NCBI RefSeq assembly: GCF_900101025.1
Contig: NZ_FMUH01000004.1
Coordinates: forward strand, 1 to 64,000
DNA: 64,000 nucleotides
Direction: 5' to 3'
Origin: Klenkia marina
GTDB lineage: Bacteria; Actinomycetota; Actinomycetes; Mycobacteriales; Geodermatophilaceae
Shown in pieces: positions 43,174-52,162 of this stretch. Position numbers and translations under genes: made by a program. The notes under the pieces were generated by a model. It searched no databases. It was not told the origin of the DNA and saw nothing but the letters and a program-made list of their open reading frames with translations. Position 1 is the stretch's first letter, and the number at the start of each line of letters is the position of its first letter.

Positions 43174-44261
43174 GGCACGCAGTGATCATGGCCGGCGGAT
43201 CCGGGACCCGGTTGTGGCCGCTGTCCCGGTCGGCCCGTCCCAAGCAGCTGCTCGACGTCGTCGCCGAGGAGTCGGGCGGCGCGCACAGCCTGCTCGCCGA
43301 GGCCTTCGCCCGGCTGCAGGCCGTGCTGCCCACCGAGCAGATCTGGGTGTGCACCGCGGCCCGGTACGGCGACGCGGTCCGGGCGGCGCTGCCCGAGCTC
43401 GGCGCCGACCGGCTGATCCTGGAGCCGGTGGCCCGGGACACCGCCAACGCCGTGGGGCTCGCCGCTGCCCTGGTCGCCGACGCAGATCCCGACGCAGAGC
43501 TGGCGGTGGTCTCGGCCGACCACGTGATCCGTCCGGTCGAGCGGTTCGCCGACGCGTTGCGCACGGCCTACGACTGCCTCGCCGCCCGGCCGCGGTCCTT
43601 GGTCACCCTGGGCATCACCCCGACCTCGCCGGCCACCGGTTTCGGTTACGTGCAGAAGGGCGACCCGACCGAGGTGCCCGGTGCCGCCGAGGCGGCCTCG
43701 TTCCGCGAGAAGCCGGACCTGGCCACCGCGCAGGAGTACCTGGCGTCGGGGGAGTACCTGTGGAACTCGGGCATGTTCGTGTGGCGGGCGCAGACCGTGC
43801 TCGACGCGCTGCGTGACCACCTGCCCGAGACCGCCGCCGGGTTGGCCCGCATCGTCGCCGCCGAGGACCGGGACGCCGAGCTGCAGGAGGTCTTCCCGAC
43901 GTTGCAGAAGATCAGCGTCGACTACGCCGTGCTGGAGCCCGCGGCCGCTGAGCCCGGTCGTGTGCTGGTCGTCGACCTCGACGTCGACTGGCTGGACGTC
44001 GGCTCGTGGCCGGCGCTGGCGCACACCCTCGACGCCGACGAGCAGGGGAACGCCGTCCGGGGGCTGGTCGTGGCCCTCGACAGCTCGGGGAACGTCGTGC
44101 TGTCCGACGACCCCGACCACCTGGTCGCCCTCGTCGGGGTTCGCGACAGCGTGGTCGTGCACACCGCCGACGTCACCATGGTGTGCCCGGTCGGGGATGC
44201 CGAGCGGGTCAAGCAGCTGCTCGCCGCCGCCGAGGAACGGTTCCCCGGGCGGTACGCCTGA
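43170..44261 (+). CDS. manC: Mannose-1-phosphate guanylyltransferase (GDP)
   Basis: Makes GDP-mannose from mannose-1-phosphate and GTP. The 363-residue protein begins RHAVIMAGGSGTRLWPLSR followed by RPKQLLD, the GMP pyrophosphorylase signature, and has VSADHVI near 110, FGYVQKGD near 155, FREKPD near 174 and WNSGMFVWRA near 195. It lacks the C-terminal isomerase domain of bifunctional ManC/AlgA; isomerase is the separate manA at 58064. GTG start within the wbbL stop (GTGA). In M. tuberculosis the orthologue Rv3264c is called manB. Confidence 0.94.
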   Translation: MRHAVIMAGGSGTRLWPLSRSARPKQLLDVVAEESGGAHSLLAEAFARLQAVLPTEQIWVCTAARYGDAVRAALPELGADRLILEPVARDTANAVGLAAALVADADPDAELAVVSADHVIRPVERFADALRTAYDCLAARPRSLVTLGITPTSPATGFGYVQKGDPTEVPGAAEAASFREKPDLATAQEYLASGEYLWNSGMFVWRAQTVLDALRDHLPETAAGLARIVAAEDRDAELQEVFPTLQKISVDYAVLEPAAAEPGRVLVVDLDVDWLDVGSWPALAHTLDADEQGNAVRGLVVALDSSGNVVLSDDPDHLVALVGVRDSVVVHTADVTMVCPVGDAERVKQLLAAAEERFPGRYA

Positions 44262-44267
44262 GGGGCC

Positions 44268-44273
44268 TACCCT
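44268..44273 (+). promoter_or_regulatory. -10 hexamer TACCCT, leaderless start of AlkA-like gene
   Basis: TACCCT begins seven bases after the manC stop and is followed by seven bases and the GTG at 44281. Confidence 0.5.
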
Positions 44274-44280
44274 CGGTGCG

Positions 44281-45207
44281 GTGACCGGCCTGCGCGAGCT
44301 CCCGCGGGAGCGCTCCTGGCAGCCGACCTGGCCGCTCGACGTCCGCCGGGCGCTGTCCCCGCACCGGCGGGGCGCCGGTGACCCCGCACTGCAGTACGCG
44401 CCCGACGGCGCGCTCTGGCGCACAACGAGCACGCCGGACGGGCCGGCGACGGTGCGGCTGGCCGTCCGGGCCGGAGTGGTGCACGCGCAGTCGTGGGGCC
44501 CCGGGGCGTCCTGGGCGCTCGAGGTGGTGCCCCGGTGGCTGGGCGCCGAGGACCGGCCCGACGGGTTCCCGGCCCACCTGCACCCGCTGGTCGACCGGCT
44601 GCACCGGTCCTCGCCCTGGCTGCGGATCGGTGGCACCGGCCGGGTGTGGGACGCGCTCGTCCCCGGGGTGCTCGAGCAGAAGGTGACCGGCATCGAGGCC
44701 CACCGCACGTGGCGTCAGCTGCTGCACCTGGCCGGGGAACCGGCACCGGGGCCGGCGCCGGACGGCATGCGCGTGGTCCCCACGGCCGAACGGGTCCGCG
44801 CGGTGACCGATTGGGATTGGCACCGGTGCGGCTTGGACGGCGCCCGCCGGCGGGCCCTGCTCGCCGTCGCGTCGGTGGCCGACCGGCTCGAGTGCGACGA
44901 CCACACCGACTGCGAGGACCTGCGCCGCCGGTTGCGGTCGGTGCCCGGCATCGGGGTCTGGACGGCGGCGGAGGTCGCGCAGCGTGCCATCGGGTGCCCG
45001 GACCAGGTCAGCGTCGGTGACTACCACCTGAAGAACCTGGTGGGCTGGTCCCTGGCCGGCCGGAAGACCGACGACGCCGGGATGCTCGAGCTGCTCGAGC
45101 CGTGGCGGGGCCACCGGCAGCGGGTCGTGCGGCTGCTGGAGGTCGGCGGCTCCCGCCCGCCCAAGCGCGGGCCGCGGATGGCCCCGACCGACTACCGCCG
45201 GCTCTGA
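44281..45207 (+). CDS. DNA-3-methyladenine glycosylase 2 family protein (AlkA-like)
   Basis: Base-excision glycosylase of the helix-hairpin-helix superfamily. The 308-residue protein has GVLEQKVTGIEAHRTWRQL near 125 and the HhH-GPD motif LRSVPGIGVWTAAEVAQRA near 220, followed by DQVSVGDYHLKN with the expected catalytic Asp. The N-terminal 100 residues are unlike classic AlkA. It has its own leaderless promoter, so it is not part of the glycan operon. Its end overlaps the convergent rmlC gene by 16 bases. Confidence 0.88.
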   Translation: MTGLRELPRERSWQPTWPLDVRRALSPHRRGAGDPALQYAPDGALWRTTSTPDGPATVRLAVRAGVVHAQSWGPGASWALEVVPRWLGAEDRPDGFPAHLHPLVDRLHRSSPWLRIGGTGRVWDALVPGVLEQKVTGIEAHRTWRQLLHLAGEPAPGPAPDGMRVVPTAERVRAVTDWDWHRCGLDGARRRALLAVASVADRLECDDHTDCEDLRRRLRSVPGIGVWTAAEVAQRAIGCPDQVSVGDYHLKNLVGWSLAGRKTDDAGMLELLEPWRGHRQRVVRLLEVGGSRPPKRGPRMAPTDYRRL

Positions 45208-45803
45208 GCCCGCAGCTCGTCGTACCGCGCGGTGCACTGCTCCATGGTCGGCAGCAACCCCTGCTGCCGGGCCTCCTCGAGCGTCGGGGCGGCGGTGTCC
45301 TTGGCCGACAGCTCGAACTCGACGTCCTTCGGCCACGGCAGGTCGAGGTCGGGGTCCATGGGATGGATGCCGAACTCGCGACCCGGGGAGAAGGCGCTGG
45401 AGAGCAGGTAGGTCACCGACGACCGGTCCTCCAGCGACACGAAGGCGTGCCCGAGGCCCTCGGACAGGTACACCGCCCGGGGCCGCTCGCCCCCCAGCTC
45501 GACGGCGTCGACCGTGCCGAAGGTGGGGGAGCCCACGCGGACGTCGACGACGACGTCCAGCACCCGGCCGGCCGGGCAGTAGACGTACTTGGCCTGGCCG
45601 GGGGGGACCAGCGCGAAGTGCACCCCGCGCAGGGCGCCGCGGGCGGACACCGAGTGGTTGGCCTGGGCGAGGTCGACACCGTGCCCGACGGCGTCGGTGA
45701 GCACGTCGGTTCGGTACCACTCGGTGAACCCACCGCGGCTGTCCCCGTGGGTGACGAGGTCGACCACGTAGGCGTCGGGCACGGCCAACTCGCGGATGTT
45801 CAC
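45192..45803 (-). CDS. rmlC: dTDP-4-dehydrorhamnose 3,5-epimerase
   Basis: Third step of dTDP-L-rhamnose synthesis. A 203-residue cupin with [32 protein letters not shown] (catalytic His region), [18 protein letters not shown] with the catalytic Asp environment, and [19 protein letters not shown] containing the substrate Tyr/His. GTG start overlaps the rmlA stop (GTGA). Confidence 0.95.
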   Translation of the reverse strand: MNIRELAVPDAYVVDLVTHGDSRGGFTEWYRTDVLTDAVGHGVDLAQANHSVSARGALRGVHFALVPPGQAKYVYCPAGRVLDVVVDVRVGSPTFGTVDAVELGGERPRAVYLSEGLGHAFVSLEDRSSVTYLLSSAFSPGREFGIHPMDPDLDLPWPKDVEFELSAKDTAAPTLEEARQQGLLPTMEQCTARYDELRAQSRR

Positions 45804-46672
45804 GAACGCACCTCCGCGAGCAGCCCCAGCAGGTAGGCGCCGTAGCCGCTCTTGGCCAGCGGTTCGGCGACCCGGCGCAGGGCGTCGTCGTCCAGCCAGC
45901 CGTTGCGCCAGGCGACCTCCTCGATGCAACCGACCTTGAGGCCCTGCCGCTCCTCGACCACCGAGACGAACTCGGTGGCCTGGCGCAGCGACGTGAACGT
46001 GCCGGTGTCCAACCACGCGGTGCCGCGGTCCAACGCGGTCACCGTCAGCCGCCCGGCACGCAGGTAGTGCTCGTTGACCGCGGTGATCTCCAGCTCGCCC
46101 CGTGCGCTGGGGGTGATCGACCGGGCGACGTCGACGACGTCCGCGGCGTAGAAGTACAGGCCGGGGACGGCGTAGGAGCTCTTGGGGACGGCGGGCTTCT
46201 CCTCGATCGAGAGCACGCGGCCGGCGTCGTCGAACTCCACGACGCCGTACTCGCCGGGGTTGGCCACGTGGTAGGCGAACACGTGCCCGCCCGCAGGCTC
46301 GGGCAGCCGGGCCAGGGCGGTGCCCAGGCCGGCGCCGTAGAAGATGTTGTCGCCCAGCACGAGGGCCACCGACTGGTCGCCGATGAACTCGGCGCCGATC
46401 AGGAACGCCTGGGCCAGGCCCTCCGGCCGGGGCTGCGCGGCGTACTCGATGCGCATGCCCAGCCGGGAACCGTCGCCGATCAGGTGCTCGAAGGCGGTCT
46501 GGTCGGCCGGGGTGGTGATCACCAGCACCTCGCGGATGCCGGCCATCATCAGGGTCGACAGCGGGTAGTAGACCATCGGCTTGTCGTACACCGGCATCAG
46601 CTGCTTGCTGACCGCCTGCGTGATCGGGTAGAGCCGGCTCCCGGTGCCCCCGGCCAGGATGATTCCGCGCAT
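45800..46672 (-). CDS. rmlA: Glucose-1-phosphate thymidylyltransferase
   Basis: First step of dTDP-rhamnose synthesis. The 290-residue protein starts [19 protein letters not shown] followed by [12 protein letters not shown], the classical signature, with VLGDNIFYG near 110 and EKPAVPKS near 160. Leaderless-type promoter, TACCGT seven bases before its ATG. Divergent from rmlB. Confidence 0.96.
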   Translation of the reverse strand: MRGIILAGGTGSRLYPITQAVSKQLMPVYDKPMVYYPLSTLMMAGIREVLVITTPADQTAFEHLIGDGSRLGMRIEYAAQPRPEGLAQAFLIGAEFIGDQSVALVLGDNIFYGAGLGTALARLPEPAGGHVFAYHVANPGEYGVVEFDDAGRVLSIEEKPAVPKSSYAVPGLYFYAADVVDVARSITPSARGELEITAVNEHYLRAGRLTVTALDRGTAWLDTGTFTSLRQATEFVSVVEERQGLKVGCIEEVAWRNGWLDDDALRRVAEPLAKSGYGAYLLGLLAEVRS

Positions 46673-46679
46673 CGACCAG

Positions 46680-46685
46680 ACGGTA
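46680..46685 (-). promoter_or_regulatory. -10 hexamer TACCGT, leaderless start of rmlA
   Basis: Minus strand TACCGT, seven bases, then ATG at 46672. The divergent rmlB uses the identical hexamer. Confidence 0.5.
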
Positions 46686-46761
46686 GGGCACGGGCGAGCC
46701 CGCGAGGTCGACCCCTCGCCCGTCGGGGTGAGAGCTCCGCGGTCTGCGGGGCCGGGCCCGA

Positions 46762-46767
46762 TACCGT
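46762..46767 (+). promoter_or_regulatory. -10 hexamer TACCGT, leaderless start of rmlB
   Basis: Plus strand TACCGT, six bases, then ATG at 46774. Confidence 0.5.
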
Positions 46768-46773
46768 CCCGGC

Positions 46774-47769
46774 ATGCGCGTCCTCGTCACCGGCGGTGCC
46801 GGCTTCATCGGCTCCCACTACGTGCGCACCATGCTCACCGGCGGCTACCCCGGGTTCGAGGACGCCGAGGTCACGGTCTTCGACAAGCTGACCTACGCCG
46901 GCAACCTGGCCAACCTCGCGTCGGTGGCCGACAGCCCTCGCTACCGCTTCGTGCAGGGCGACATCTGCGTCCCCGCCGACCTCGACGCCGCCCTGCCCGG
47001 GCACGACGTCGTCGTCAACTTCGCCGCCGAGTCCCACGTCGACCGGTCGATCACCGGCGCCGCGGAGTTCGTGCTCACCAACGTCCTCGGCGCCCAGCAG
47101 GTGTTCGAGGCGTCGCTGCGGCACGGCGTCGGCCGCGTCGTCCACGTCTCCACCGACGAGGTCTACGGCTCCATCGACGAGGGCTCCTGGGTCGAGGACC
47201 ACATCCTCGAGCCCAACTCCCCGTACTCGGCGGCCAAGGCCGGCAGCGACCTGATCGCCCGTGCCTACGCCAAGACCTACGGGCTGGACATCTCGATCAC
47301 CCGGTGCAGCAACAACTACGGTCCGTACCACTTCCCCGAGAAGGTCATCCCGCTCTTCGTGACCAACCTGCTGGACGGGAAGAAGGTGCCGCTCTACGGC
47401 GTGGGCGCCAACGTGCGCGACTGGCTGTTCGTGGACGACCACTGCCGCGGCATCCAGCTCGTCGTCGAGAAGGGCGCGCCGGGGGAGTTCTACAACATCG
47501 GCGGCGGCCGCGAGCTGTCCAACCGCGAGCTCACCGAGCAGCTGCTGGCCGCCACCGGCCGCGACTGGAGCTACGTCGAGGAGATCGTCGACCCCCGCGG
47601 CGGGGGGCACGACAAGCGCTACTCGGTCGACCACTCCAAGACCGGTGAGCTGGGCTACGCGCCGCGCATGACCTTCGAGGACGGGCTGGCCCTCACGGTG
47701 CAGTGGTACCGCGACAACCGCGCCTGGTGGGAGCCGCTCAAGGCCGCCGCCGCGACGGCCCGGTCGTGA
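46774..47769 (+). CDS. rmlB: dTDP-glucose 4,6-dehydratase
   Basis: Second step of dTDP-rhamnose synthesis. The 331-residue SDR has the NAD loop [22 protein letters not shown] near 92, STDEVYG near 127 with the catalytic Asp-Glu, YSAAK as the Tyr-x3-Lys pair and [14 protein letters not shown]. Overlaps rmlD by GTGA. Confidence 0.96.
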   Translation: MRVLVTGGAGFIGSHYVRTMLTGGYPGFEDAEVTVFDKLTYAGNLANLASVADSPRYRFVQGDICVPADLDAALPGHDVVVNFAAESHVDRSITGAAEFVLTNVLGAQQVFEASLRHGVGRVVHVSTDEVYGSIDEGSWVEDHILEPNSPYSAAKAGSDLIARAYAKTYGLDISITRCSNNYGPYHFPEKVIPLFVTNLLDGKKVPLYGVGANVRDWLFVDDHCRGIQLVVEKGAPGEFYNIGGGRELSNRELTEQLLAATGRDWSYVEEIVDPRGGGHDKRYSVDHSKTGELGYAPRMTFEDGLALTVQWYRDNRAWWEPLKAAAATARS

Positions 47770-48662
47770 GCGCCGCCGGCTCCCGCACCGCCTGGTTGGT
47801 CACCGGCGCCCGCGGCCAGCTGGGCCGTGACCTCCTCGACCACCTGTCCCGCCGCGACGGCGACGTGGTCACCGCGGTCGGTCGCGCCGAGGTCGACCTC
47901 ACCGACGAGGCGTCGGTGCGCGGGGCGGTGCGCGGGTGGGTCGCGTCGGCTGCGGCCGACCGGCTCGTGCTGGTGAACGCCGCGGCCTACACCGCCGTCG
48001 ACGCCGCCGAGACCGACGAGGGCACGGCGCTGATCGTCAACGGCCACGCGCCCGGCTGGCTGGCCGAGGAGGTGGCGGGGCACGGCAGGCTGGTCCACGT
48101 GTCCACCGACTACGTCTTCGACGGCACCGCGACCGAGCCCTACCCCGTCGACGCCCCGGTGGCACCGCGGTCGGCCTACGGGCGGACCAAGGCGGCCGGC
48201 GAGGCGGCGGTCGCGGCCGTGGACGCCGATGCCTCCGTCGTCCGCACCGCCTGGGTGCACAGCCGGCACGGCGGGAACTTCGTGGCCACGATGACCAGCC
48301 TGGAGGGTCAGCGCGAGACGGTCTCGGTCGTCGATGACCAGGTCGGGTCGCCGACCTGGTCGTGGGACCTCGCCGGCGGCCTGGTCGCGCTCGGCGCGGC
48401 CACCCGGGCGGTGCCGCCCCTGCTGCACTACACCGACGAGGGGCAGGTGTCCTGGCACGGGCTCGCGCAGGCGGTGTTCGAGGAGCTGGGCGCCGACCCG
48501 GCGCGGGTGCTGCCCACCACCTCGGCCGACTTCGTCCGGCCCGCACCGCGCCCGGCCTGGTCGGTCCTCGACGGCAGCACCTGGGACGCCGCCGGCCTGC
48601 TGGCCCGCCGCGGGTGGCGGACGGCGCTCGCCGAGGCCATGCAGGCCGGCCCCCGCGGCTGA
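47766..48662 (+). CDS. rmlD: dTDP-4-dehydrorhamnose reductase
   Basis: Last step of dTDP-L-rhamnose synthesis. The 298-residue SDR has VTGARGQLGRDLLDHL, NAAAYTAVDAAE near 77, STDYVFDG near 106, YGRTKAAGE (Tyr-x3-Lys) and VVRTAWVHS. GTG start in the rmlB stop. Convergent with fbiB, 22 bases apart, with only a weak GACCCC/GGGGTC hairpin between. Confidence 0.94.
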   Translation: MSAAGSRTAWLVTGARGQLGRDLLDHLSRRDGDVVTAVGRAEVDLTDEASVRGAVRGWVASAAADRLVLVNAAAYTAVDAAETDEGTALIVNGHAPGWLAEEVAGHGRLVHVSTDYVFDGTATEPYPVDAPVAPRSAYGRTKAAGEAAVAAVDADASVVRTAWVHSRHGGNFVATMTSLEGQRETVSVVDDQVGSPTWSWDLAGGLVALGAATRAVPPLLHYTDEGQVSWHGLAQAVFEELGADPARVLPTTSADFVRPAPRPAWSVLDGSTWDAAGLLARRGWRTALAEAMQAGPRG

Positions 48663-48684
48663 CCCCGGGGGTCGACCGGTCGGC

Positions 48685-49749
48685 TCAGCCGGCGGCGGCG
48701 CCGAGCCGGACGCGGCCGACCAGCGAGGAGCCGCCGGGGGTGCCCACGGGTTCCCACCGGGTGGCCCAGCCCTCGGCGTGCAGCTGCACCAGCGCGGCCC
48801 CGACCAGCGCGCCGAGGTTCAGCGCGGTGACGACCGACGGCGCGTCGGTGAGGTGCACGTCGACGACGTCGGGGGTGTCGCCGCCGTAGGCGAACACGAC
48901 CGGGAACTCCGGCAGCGCGGCTGTGGCGACGCGGAAGGCGGCCGCGACCGCGTCGAGCGCGCCGGGCCGGGGCGCCACGTCGGGCGCCGCCGTCCGGGCC
49001 GGGACGAGGTCGCGGGTGCCCAGGGCGAAGAGGTCTCCCGGGCCCAGCCGCACGAGGGGTCGGGTGCCGTGGTCGTCGTCCGGCGCGGTCCAGCGCCACC
49101 CGCGGACGACGGCGACCGGCACCCCGCCGAGCTTGCCCTTGACCAGGTCCGCGGCTGCGGCGAGCTCGTCGACGACGGCGACCTGGGTGGTCTCGAGCCG
49201 GTTGCCGTGCGCGTCGACGTCGCCCCGGTGGTCGAGCAGCGCGGGCAGACCCGCAGCGCCGACCGCGACGTCGGTGAGGCCGTCGCGCCAGGTGCGGCCG
49301 AACGTGTCGCTCACGACGACGCCGACGGTCACCCCGAGTCGCTGGTGCAGGCCGGCCCGCAGGCGGCGGGCGGACTCGTCGGCGTCGGCCGGCAGGAGCA
49401 CCAGGCTGTCGGCGGCGGTGTTGGACGCGTCGATGCCCGCGGCCGCCACGACCCACCCGTGGTGGGTCTCGACGATCTTCAACGGGCCCCGCCGGGCCAC
49501 CACCCGCACCGTCTCGGCGTCGATGGCCCGTTGGCGCACCGCCTCCCGGTCGGCACCGGGCGGCACCGCCACCAGGTTGCCCTCGACCTTGGAGACCACC
49601 TTGGAGGTCACGACGACGACGTCCCCGTCGGCCAGCCACGGCGCCGCGGTGGCGATCGCGGCGACCAGGTCGTCGCCGGGGCTGAACTCGGGCAGACCGG
49701 GCACGGGGTGGACGGTCAGGCCCGGTGGTGCCTCATGCGCGTGCGGCAT
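48685..49749 (-). CDS. fbiB: Coenzyme F420:L-glutamate ligase, FbiB with shortened C-terminal domain
   Basis: Adds gamma-linked glutamates to F420-0. Residues 1 to about 245 form a full CofE domain: [58 protein letters not shown]-type GWRWTAP and the ending [12 protein letters not shown]. Mycobacterial FbiB continues with a nitroreductase-like FMN domain of about 200 residues that reduces dehydro-F420. Here only about 105 residues follow, with no SIRRF-type FMN entry, yet [18 protein letters not shown] resembles the family's last third. The ATG at 49749 overlaps fbiA by 17 bases. Confidence 0.88.
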   Translation of the reverse strand: MPHAHEAPPGLTVHPVPGLPEFSPGDDLVAAIATAAPWLADGDVVVVTSKVVSKVEGNLVAVPPGADREAVRQRAIDAETVRVVARRGPLKIVETHHGWVVAAAGIDASNTAADSLVLLPADADESARRLRAGLHQRLGVTVGVVVSDTFGRTWRDGLTDVAVGAAGLPALLDHRGDVDAHGNRLETTQVAVVDELAAAADLVKGKLGGVPVAVVRGWRWTAPDDDHGTRPLVRLGPGDLFALGTRDLVPARTAAPDVAPRPGALDAVAAAFRVATAALPEFPVVFAYGGDTPDVVDVHLTDAPSVVTALNLGALVGAALVQLHAEGWATRWEPVGTPGGSSLVGRVRLGAAAG

Positions 49750-50683
49750 GCAGTGCAGCCTGCGCCATCGCCTGCGTGGCGGCGAGGTCGGTCATGAGCA
49801 ACGGCACCGTGCGGACGTCGACGCCGGGCACGTCGGCGGTGTCGCCCTCGTGCACGACCCAGGCGTCGAGCAGGCCGCCGTCGGACCGGGCGCCGTAGTG
49901 CCGGCCGACGCCCTCGGCGCTCACCTGGACACCGACGGCGGGCAGGCAGCGGTCGGCCATCCCGCGCACCGGGGCGTCGCCGACGATGGGCGACAGCCCG
50001 ACGATCCGCGACGGGGTGGCCAGCAGGGCCTCGCGCAGGCCGGGGACGCCGAGCACGGTGCCGATGGACACCACGGGGTTCGAGGGCGCGAGGAGGACGG
50101 CGTCGGCACCGGCGAACGCCTCCACGACCCCGGGCGCCGGTCGGGCGTCCTCGACGCCGACCTGGACGAAGGCGTGCGGCTCGGGCGCGGCGCGGTGCCG
50201 CACCCACCACTCCTGGAAGTGGATGGCCTGCCGGCGTCCCGTGGCGGGGTCGTCCACCACGACGTGGGTCTCGACCCGCTGGTCGCTCATGGGGACGAGG
50301 TCGACGCCGGGCTGCCACCGCTGCGCGAGCGCGGCCGTCACCTCCGACAGCGGGTAACCGGCGTCGAGCATGCGGGTGCGCACGAGATGGGTGGCGAGGT
50401 CGCGGTCACCCAGTCCGAACCACGTCGGATCGGCCCCGTAGGCAGCCAGTTCGTCCTTGACGACCCACGTCTCGTCCCGTCGGCCCCATCCGCGGACCGG
50501 GTCGGTTCCGTCACCGAGCGTATACATCACCGAGTCCAGGTCGGGGCAGATCCGCAACCCGTGCATCGTGACGTCGTCGCCGGTGTTCACGACGGCGGTG
50601 ATCGTGGCGTCCGGGGCCGCCGCACGCACCCCGAGGAGGAAGCGGGCTCCGCCGACGCCGCCGGCCACGACCACGATCCGCAT
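49733..50683 (-). CDS. fbiA: 2-phospho-L-lactate/phosphoenolpyruvyl transferase
   Basis: Joins the phospholactyl or phosphoenolpyruvyl group to Fo in F420 synthesis. The 316-residue protein starts [18 protein letters not shown] (nucleotide loop), has [20 protein letters not shown] with the metal/Fo Asp residues, [11 protein letters not shown], and [15 protein letters not shown], all CofD/FbiA hallmarks. Start chosen at ATG 50683, the usual N-terminus; an ATG three codons upstream is also in frame. Order fbiA-fbiB and the neighbour whiB2 match mycobacteria. Confidence 0.94.
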   Translation of the reverse strand: MRIVVVAGGVGGARFLLGVRAAAPDATITAVVNTGDDVTMHGLRICPDLDSVMYTLGDGTDPVRGWGRRDETWVVKDELAAYGADPTWFGLGDRDLATHLVRTRMLDAGYPLSEVTAALAQRWQPGVDLVPMSDQRVETHVVVDDPATGRRQAIHFQEWWVRHRAAPEPHAFVQVGVEDARPAPGVVEAFAGADAVLLAPSNPVVSIGTVLGVPGLREALLATPSRIVGLSPIVGDAPVRGMADRCLPAVGVQVSAEGVGRHYGARSDGGLLDAWVVHEGDTADVPGVDVRTVPLLMTDLAATQAMAQAALHAARA

Positions 50684-50690
50684 GCACACC

Positions 50691-50711
50691 ATGGTGCCTG
50701 ATGGCAAATTA
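50691..50711 (-). promoter_or_regulatory. Candidate fbiA promoter elements
   Basis: Minus strand TAATTT (50706-50711) lies in a rare AT-rich patch and would give a leader of about 16 bases or less. CACCAT (50691-50696) lies seven bases before the ATG at 50683 and could serve a leaderless message. I cannot tell which is used. Confidence 0.35.
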
Positions 50712-50986
50712 GGTTGTTCCCACCGGACCGGTGTCGGAATGATCTGTACCAAAACCTGGGGTTCCGTGGGCAGATCCTGTGGTCGGGTGCGGCGTGTCTC
50801 CGGCTTTCGTGACGCTGTCGAGACCCTGCGTGACACCTGTGACGCGTGATGCTCCACGGACCATCTGCTCGACTTGACCCCACCCGGACGACACGCGTGT
50901 AATTCCATCGATGTCACCGAGTGCGGCACGTCGGGAGTGGCCCGATGATCACGCACTGTGACGAAGGCGAGAGGGGACGCATCGTC
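50697..50986. other. About 290-base intergenic region between fbiA and whiB2
   Basis: Divergent promoter region, visibly less G+C-rich near 50700-50760. No coding sequence is convincing. Length fits the elaborate regulation known for whiB genes, but I could not identify operators or a -35/-10 pair for whiB2 with confidence. Confidence 0.4.
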
Positions 50987-51313
50987 ATGGCCGAGGTGTC
51001 GTGGTTGAGCGACTACAAGCAGCAGCAGGGTGTCGACACGGGGTCGGCGCTGGGGTTCTCCGGCCTGGACTGGTCGGCGGGCCTCGACGAGGAGGACCAG
51101 GGCTGGCAGGAGCGCGCACTGTGCGCCGAGACCGACCCCGAGGCCTTCTTCCCGGAGAAGGGCGGGTCGACCCGCGAGGCCAAGAAGATCTGCACCGGGT
51201 GCGACGTCCGGGTGGAGTGCCTGGAGTACGCGTTGGGCAACGACGAGCGGTTCGGCATCTGGGGCGGGCTCTCCGAGCGCGAGCGTCGTCGCCTGCGCCG
51301 CCAGGCCGTCTAG
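50987..51313 (+). CDS. whiB2: WhiB-family iron-sulfur regulator (WhiB2/WhmD-like)
   Basis: Small [4Fe-4S] transcription partner that binds the primary sigma factor; WhiB2/WhmD affects division and septation. The 108-residue protein has the four cysteines C-x22-C-x2-C-x5-C (ALCAETD, KKICTGC, VECLEY), the turn FGIWGGLSERERRRLRRQA and the WQERALC entry typical of WhiB2. ATG at 50987 gives MAEVSWLSDYKQQ, with GAGAGGGG upstream; an ATG at 50945 would add 14 residues. Location beside fbiA and the zincin gene matches Rv3260c. Confidence 0.94.
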   Translation: MAEVSWLSDYKQQQGVDTGSALGFSGLDWSAGLDEEDQGWQERALCAETDPEAFFPEKGGSTREAKKICTGCDVRVECLEYALGNDERFGIWGGLSERERRRLRRQAV

Positions 51314-51331
51314 GTCCGCACCGCCGGCTGG

Positions 51332-51337
51332 CACGAT
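51332..51337 (+). promoter_or_regulatory. -10-like hexamer CACGAT before the 51344 gene
   Basis: CACGAT, six bases, then GTG at 51344. CANNNT subtype. Confidence 0.35.
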
Positions 51338-51343
51338 GAGCAG

Positions 51344-52162
51344 GTGTTCATCCGTGTGGCCGAGGGGCGCGCCCCGGTGGTGCGGGAGATCCGCGCCGCC
51401 GCCCCGCTGCTCGCCGGGCTGACCGCGCCGACCACCGCCCGCGGCCCGTGGCTCACCGCCGCGCTGGGCGCCGCACCCGCCCCCCGGGTCCGGCACCGAG
51501 CCGTGGTCGTCGAGCACCACCGCCAGGGCCGCCCCGCCGGGCTGGCCCTGGTCACGTCCCGGCGCGAGCTGCGTCGGGGACTCCCGACCACCGTGGTCCG
51601 GCTGCTCGGTGAGGGCGGACCGCCGGGCCCGCCCGGCCCGGCCCCCCGTCGACTCCCCGCTGCCTCTCCGGAGGTGGCCGAGCTGCTGGCCGACGGCCTG
51701 GTCGACCTCCTCGCCGCCGTGCGCGGCCCGTGGGAGCTCTCGCTCACCGGGCTGCCGATGGGGGACCCGGTCCTGCGGGCGCTGAGCGCCCGGCTCGGCA
51801 CCGGCTCGCGCTTCCGCACCGTGCGCGCGCGGGGCCTGGTCGACCACCTCGACGACCTGGGTGAGGTCACCCGGTCCACCGACCCGGTGGCGCTGGAGCG
51901 GTGGCTCCCGGTCTTCCTCGACCACCGGCCGGCCGGAGCGCGGCTGGTCGACCTGCGCGCGCTGGCCCGCGTGCACGCCGCCACCGGCGTGCTGGAGCAC
52001 GCGGTCGTACGGTCCGCCGGCCGGCCGGTCGGCGGCCTCCTCACCCTGCTCGAGGGGCCCGTCCGCCTCCCCTGGTGGGGGTTCGGCGACGTCGTGGCGG
52101 GGACGGCTCCCGGGCCGCCGCACGTGTCGCTGGGCGCGGCGTCGTGGACCGTCAGCCCCTGA
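51344..52162 (+). CDS. Hypothetical protein, possible GNAT-like fold
   Basis: A 272-residue soluble protein I do not recognise. It is rich in Ala, Leu, Arg and Pro, has no signal peptide or membrane helix, and contains a Gly/Pro-rich break (GEGGPPGPPGPAP) near residue 92. Segments such as LVDHLDDLGEVTRSTDPVAL and AGRPVGGLLTLLEGP could fit an acyltransferase-like alpha/beta fold, but no catalytic motif is visible. GTG start six bases after CACGAT. Its 3' end overlaps the convergent gene by 11 bases. Confidence 0.6.
   Translation: MFIRVAEGRAPVVREIRAAAPLLAGLTAPTTARGPWLTAALGAAPAPRVRHRAVVVEHHRQGRPAGLALVTSRRELRRGLPTTVVRLLGEGGPPGPPGPAPRRLPAASPEVAELLADGLVDLLAAVRGPWELSLTGLPMGDPVLRALSARLGTGSRFRTVRARGLVDHLDDLGEVTRSTDPVALERWLPVFLDHRPAGARLVDLRALARVHAATGVLEHAVVRSAGRPVGGLLTLLEGPVRLPWWGFGDVVAGTAPGPPHVSLGAASWTVSP

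Noticed and set aside
49733-52123. Extended fbiA frame reading through whiB2 on the opposite strand
   Set aside because: CofD/FbiA proteins begin at the nucleotide loop [12 protein letters not shown]; the rest is antisense to whiB2 and its neighbour.
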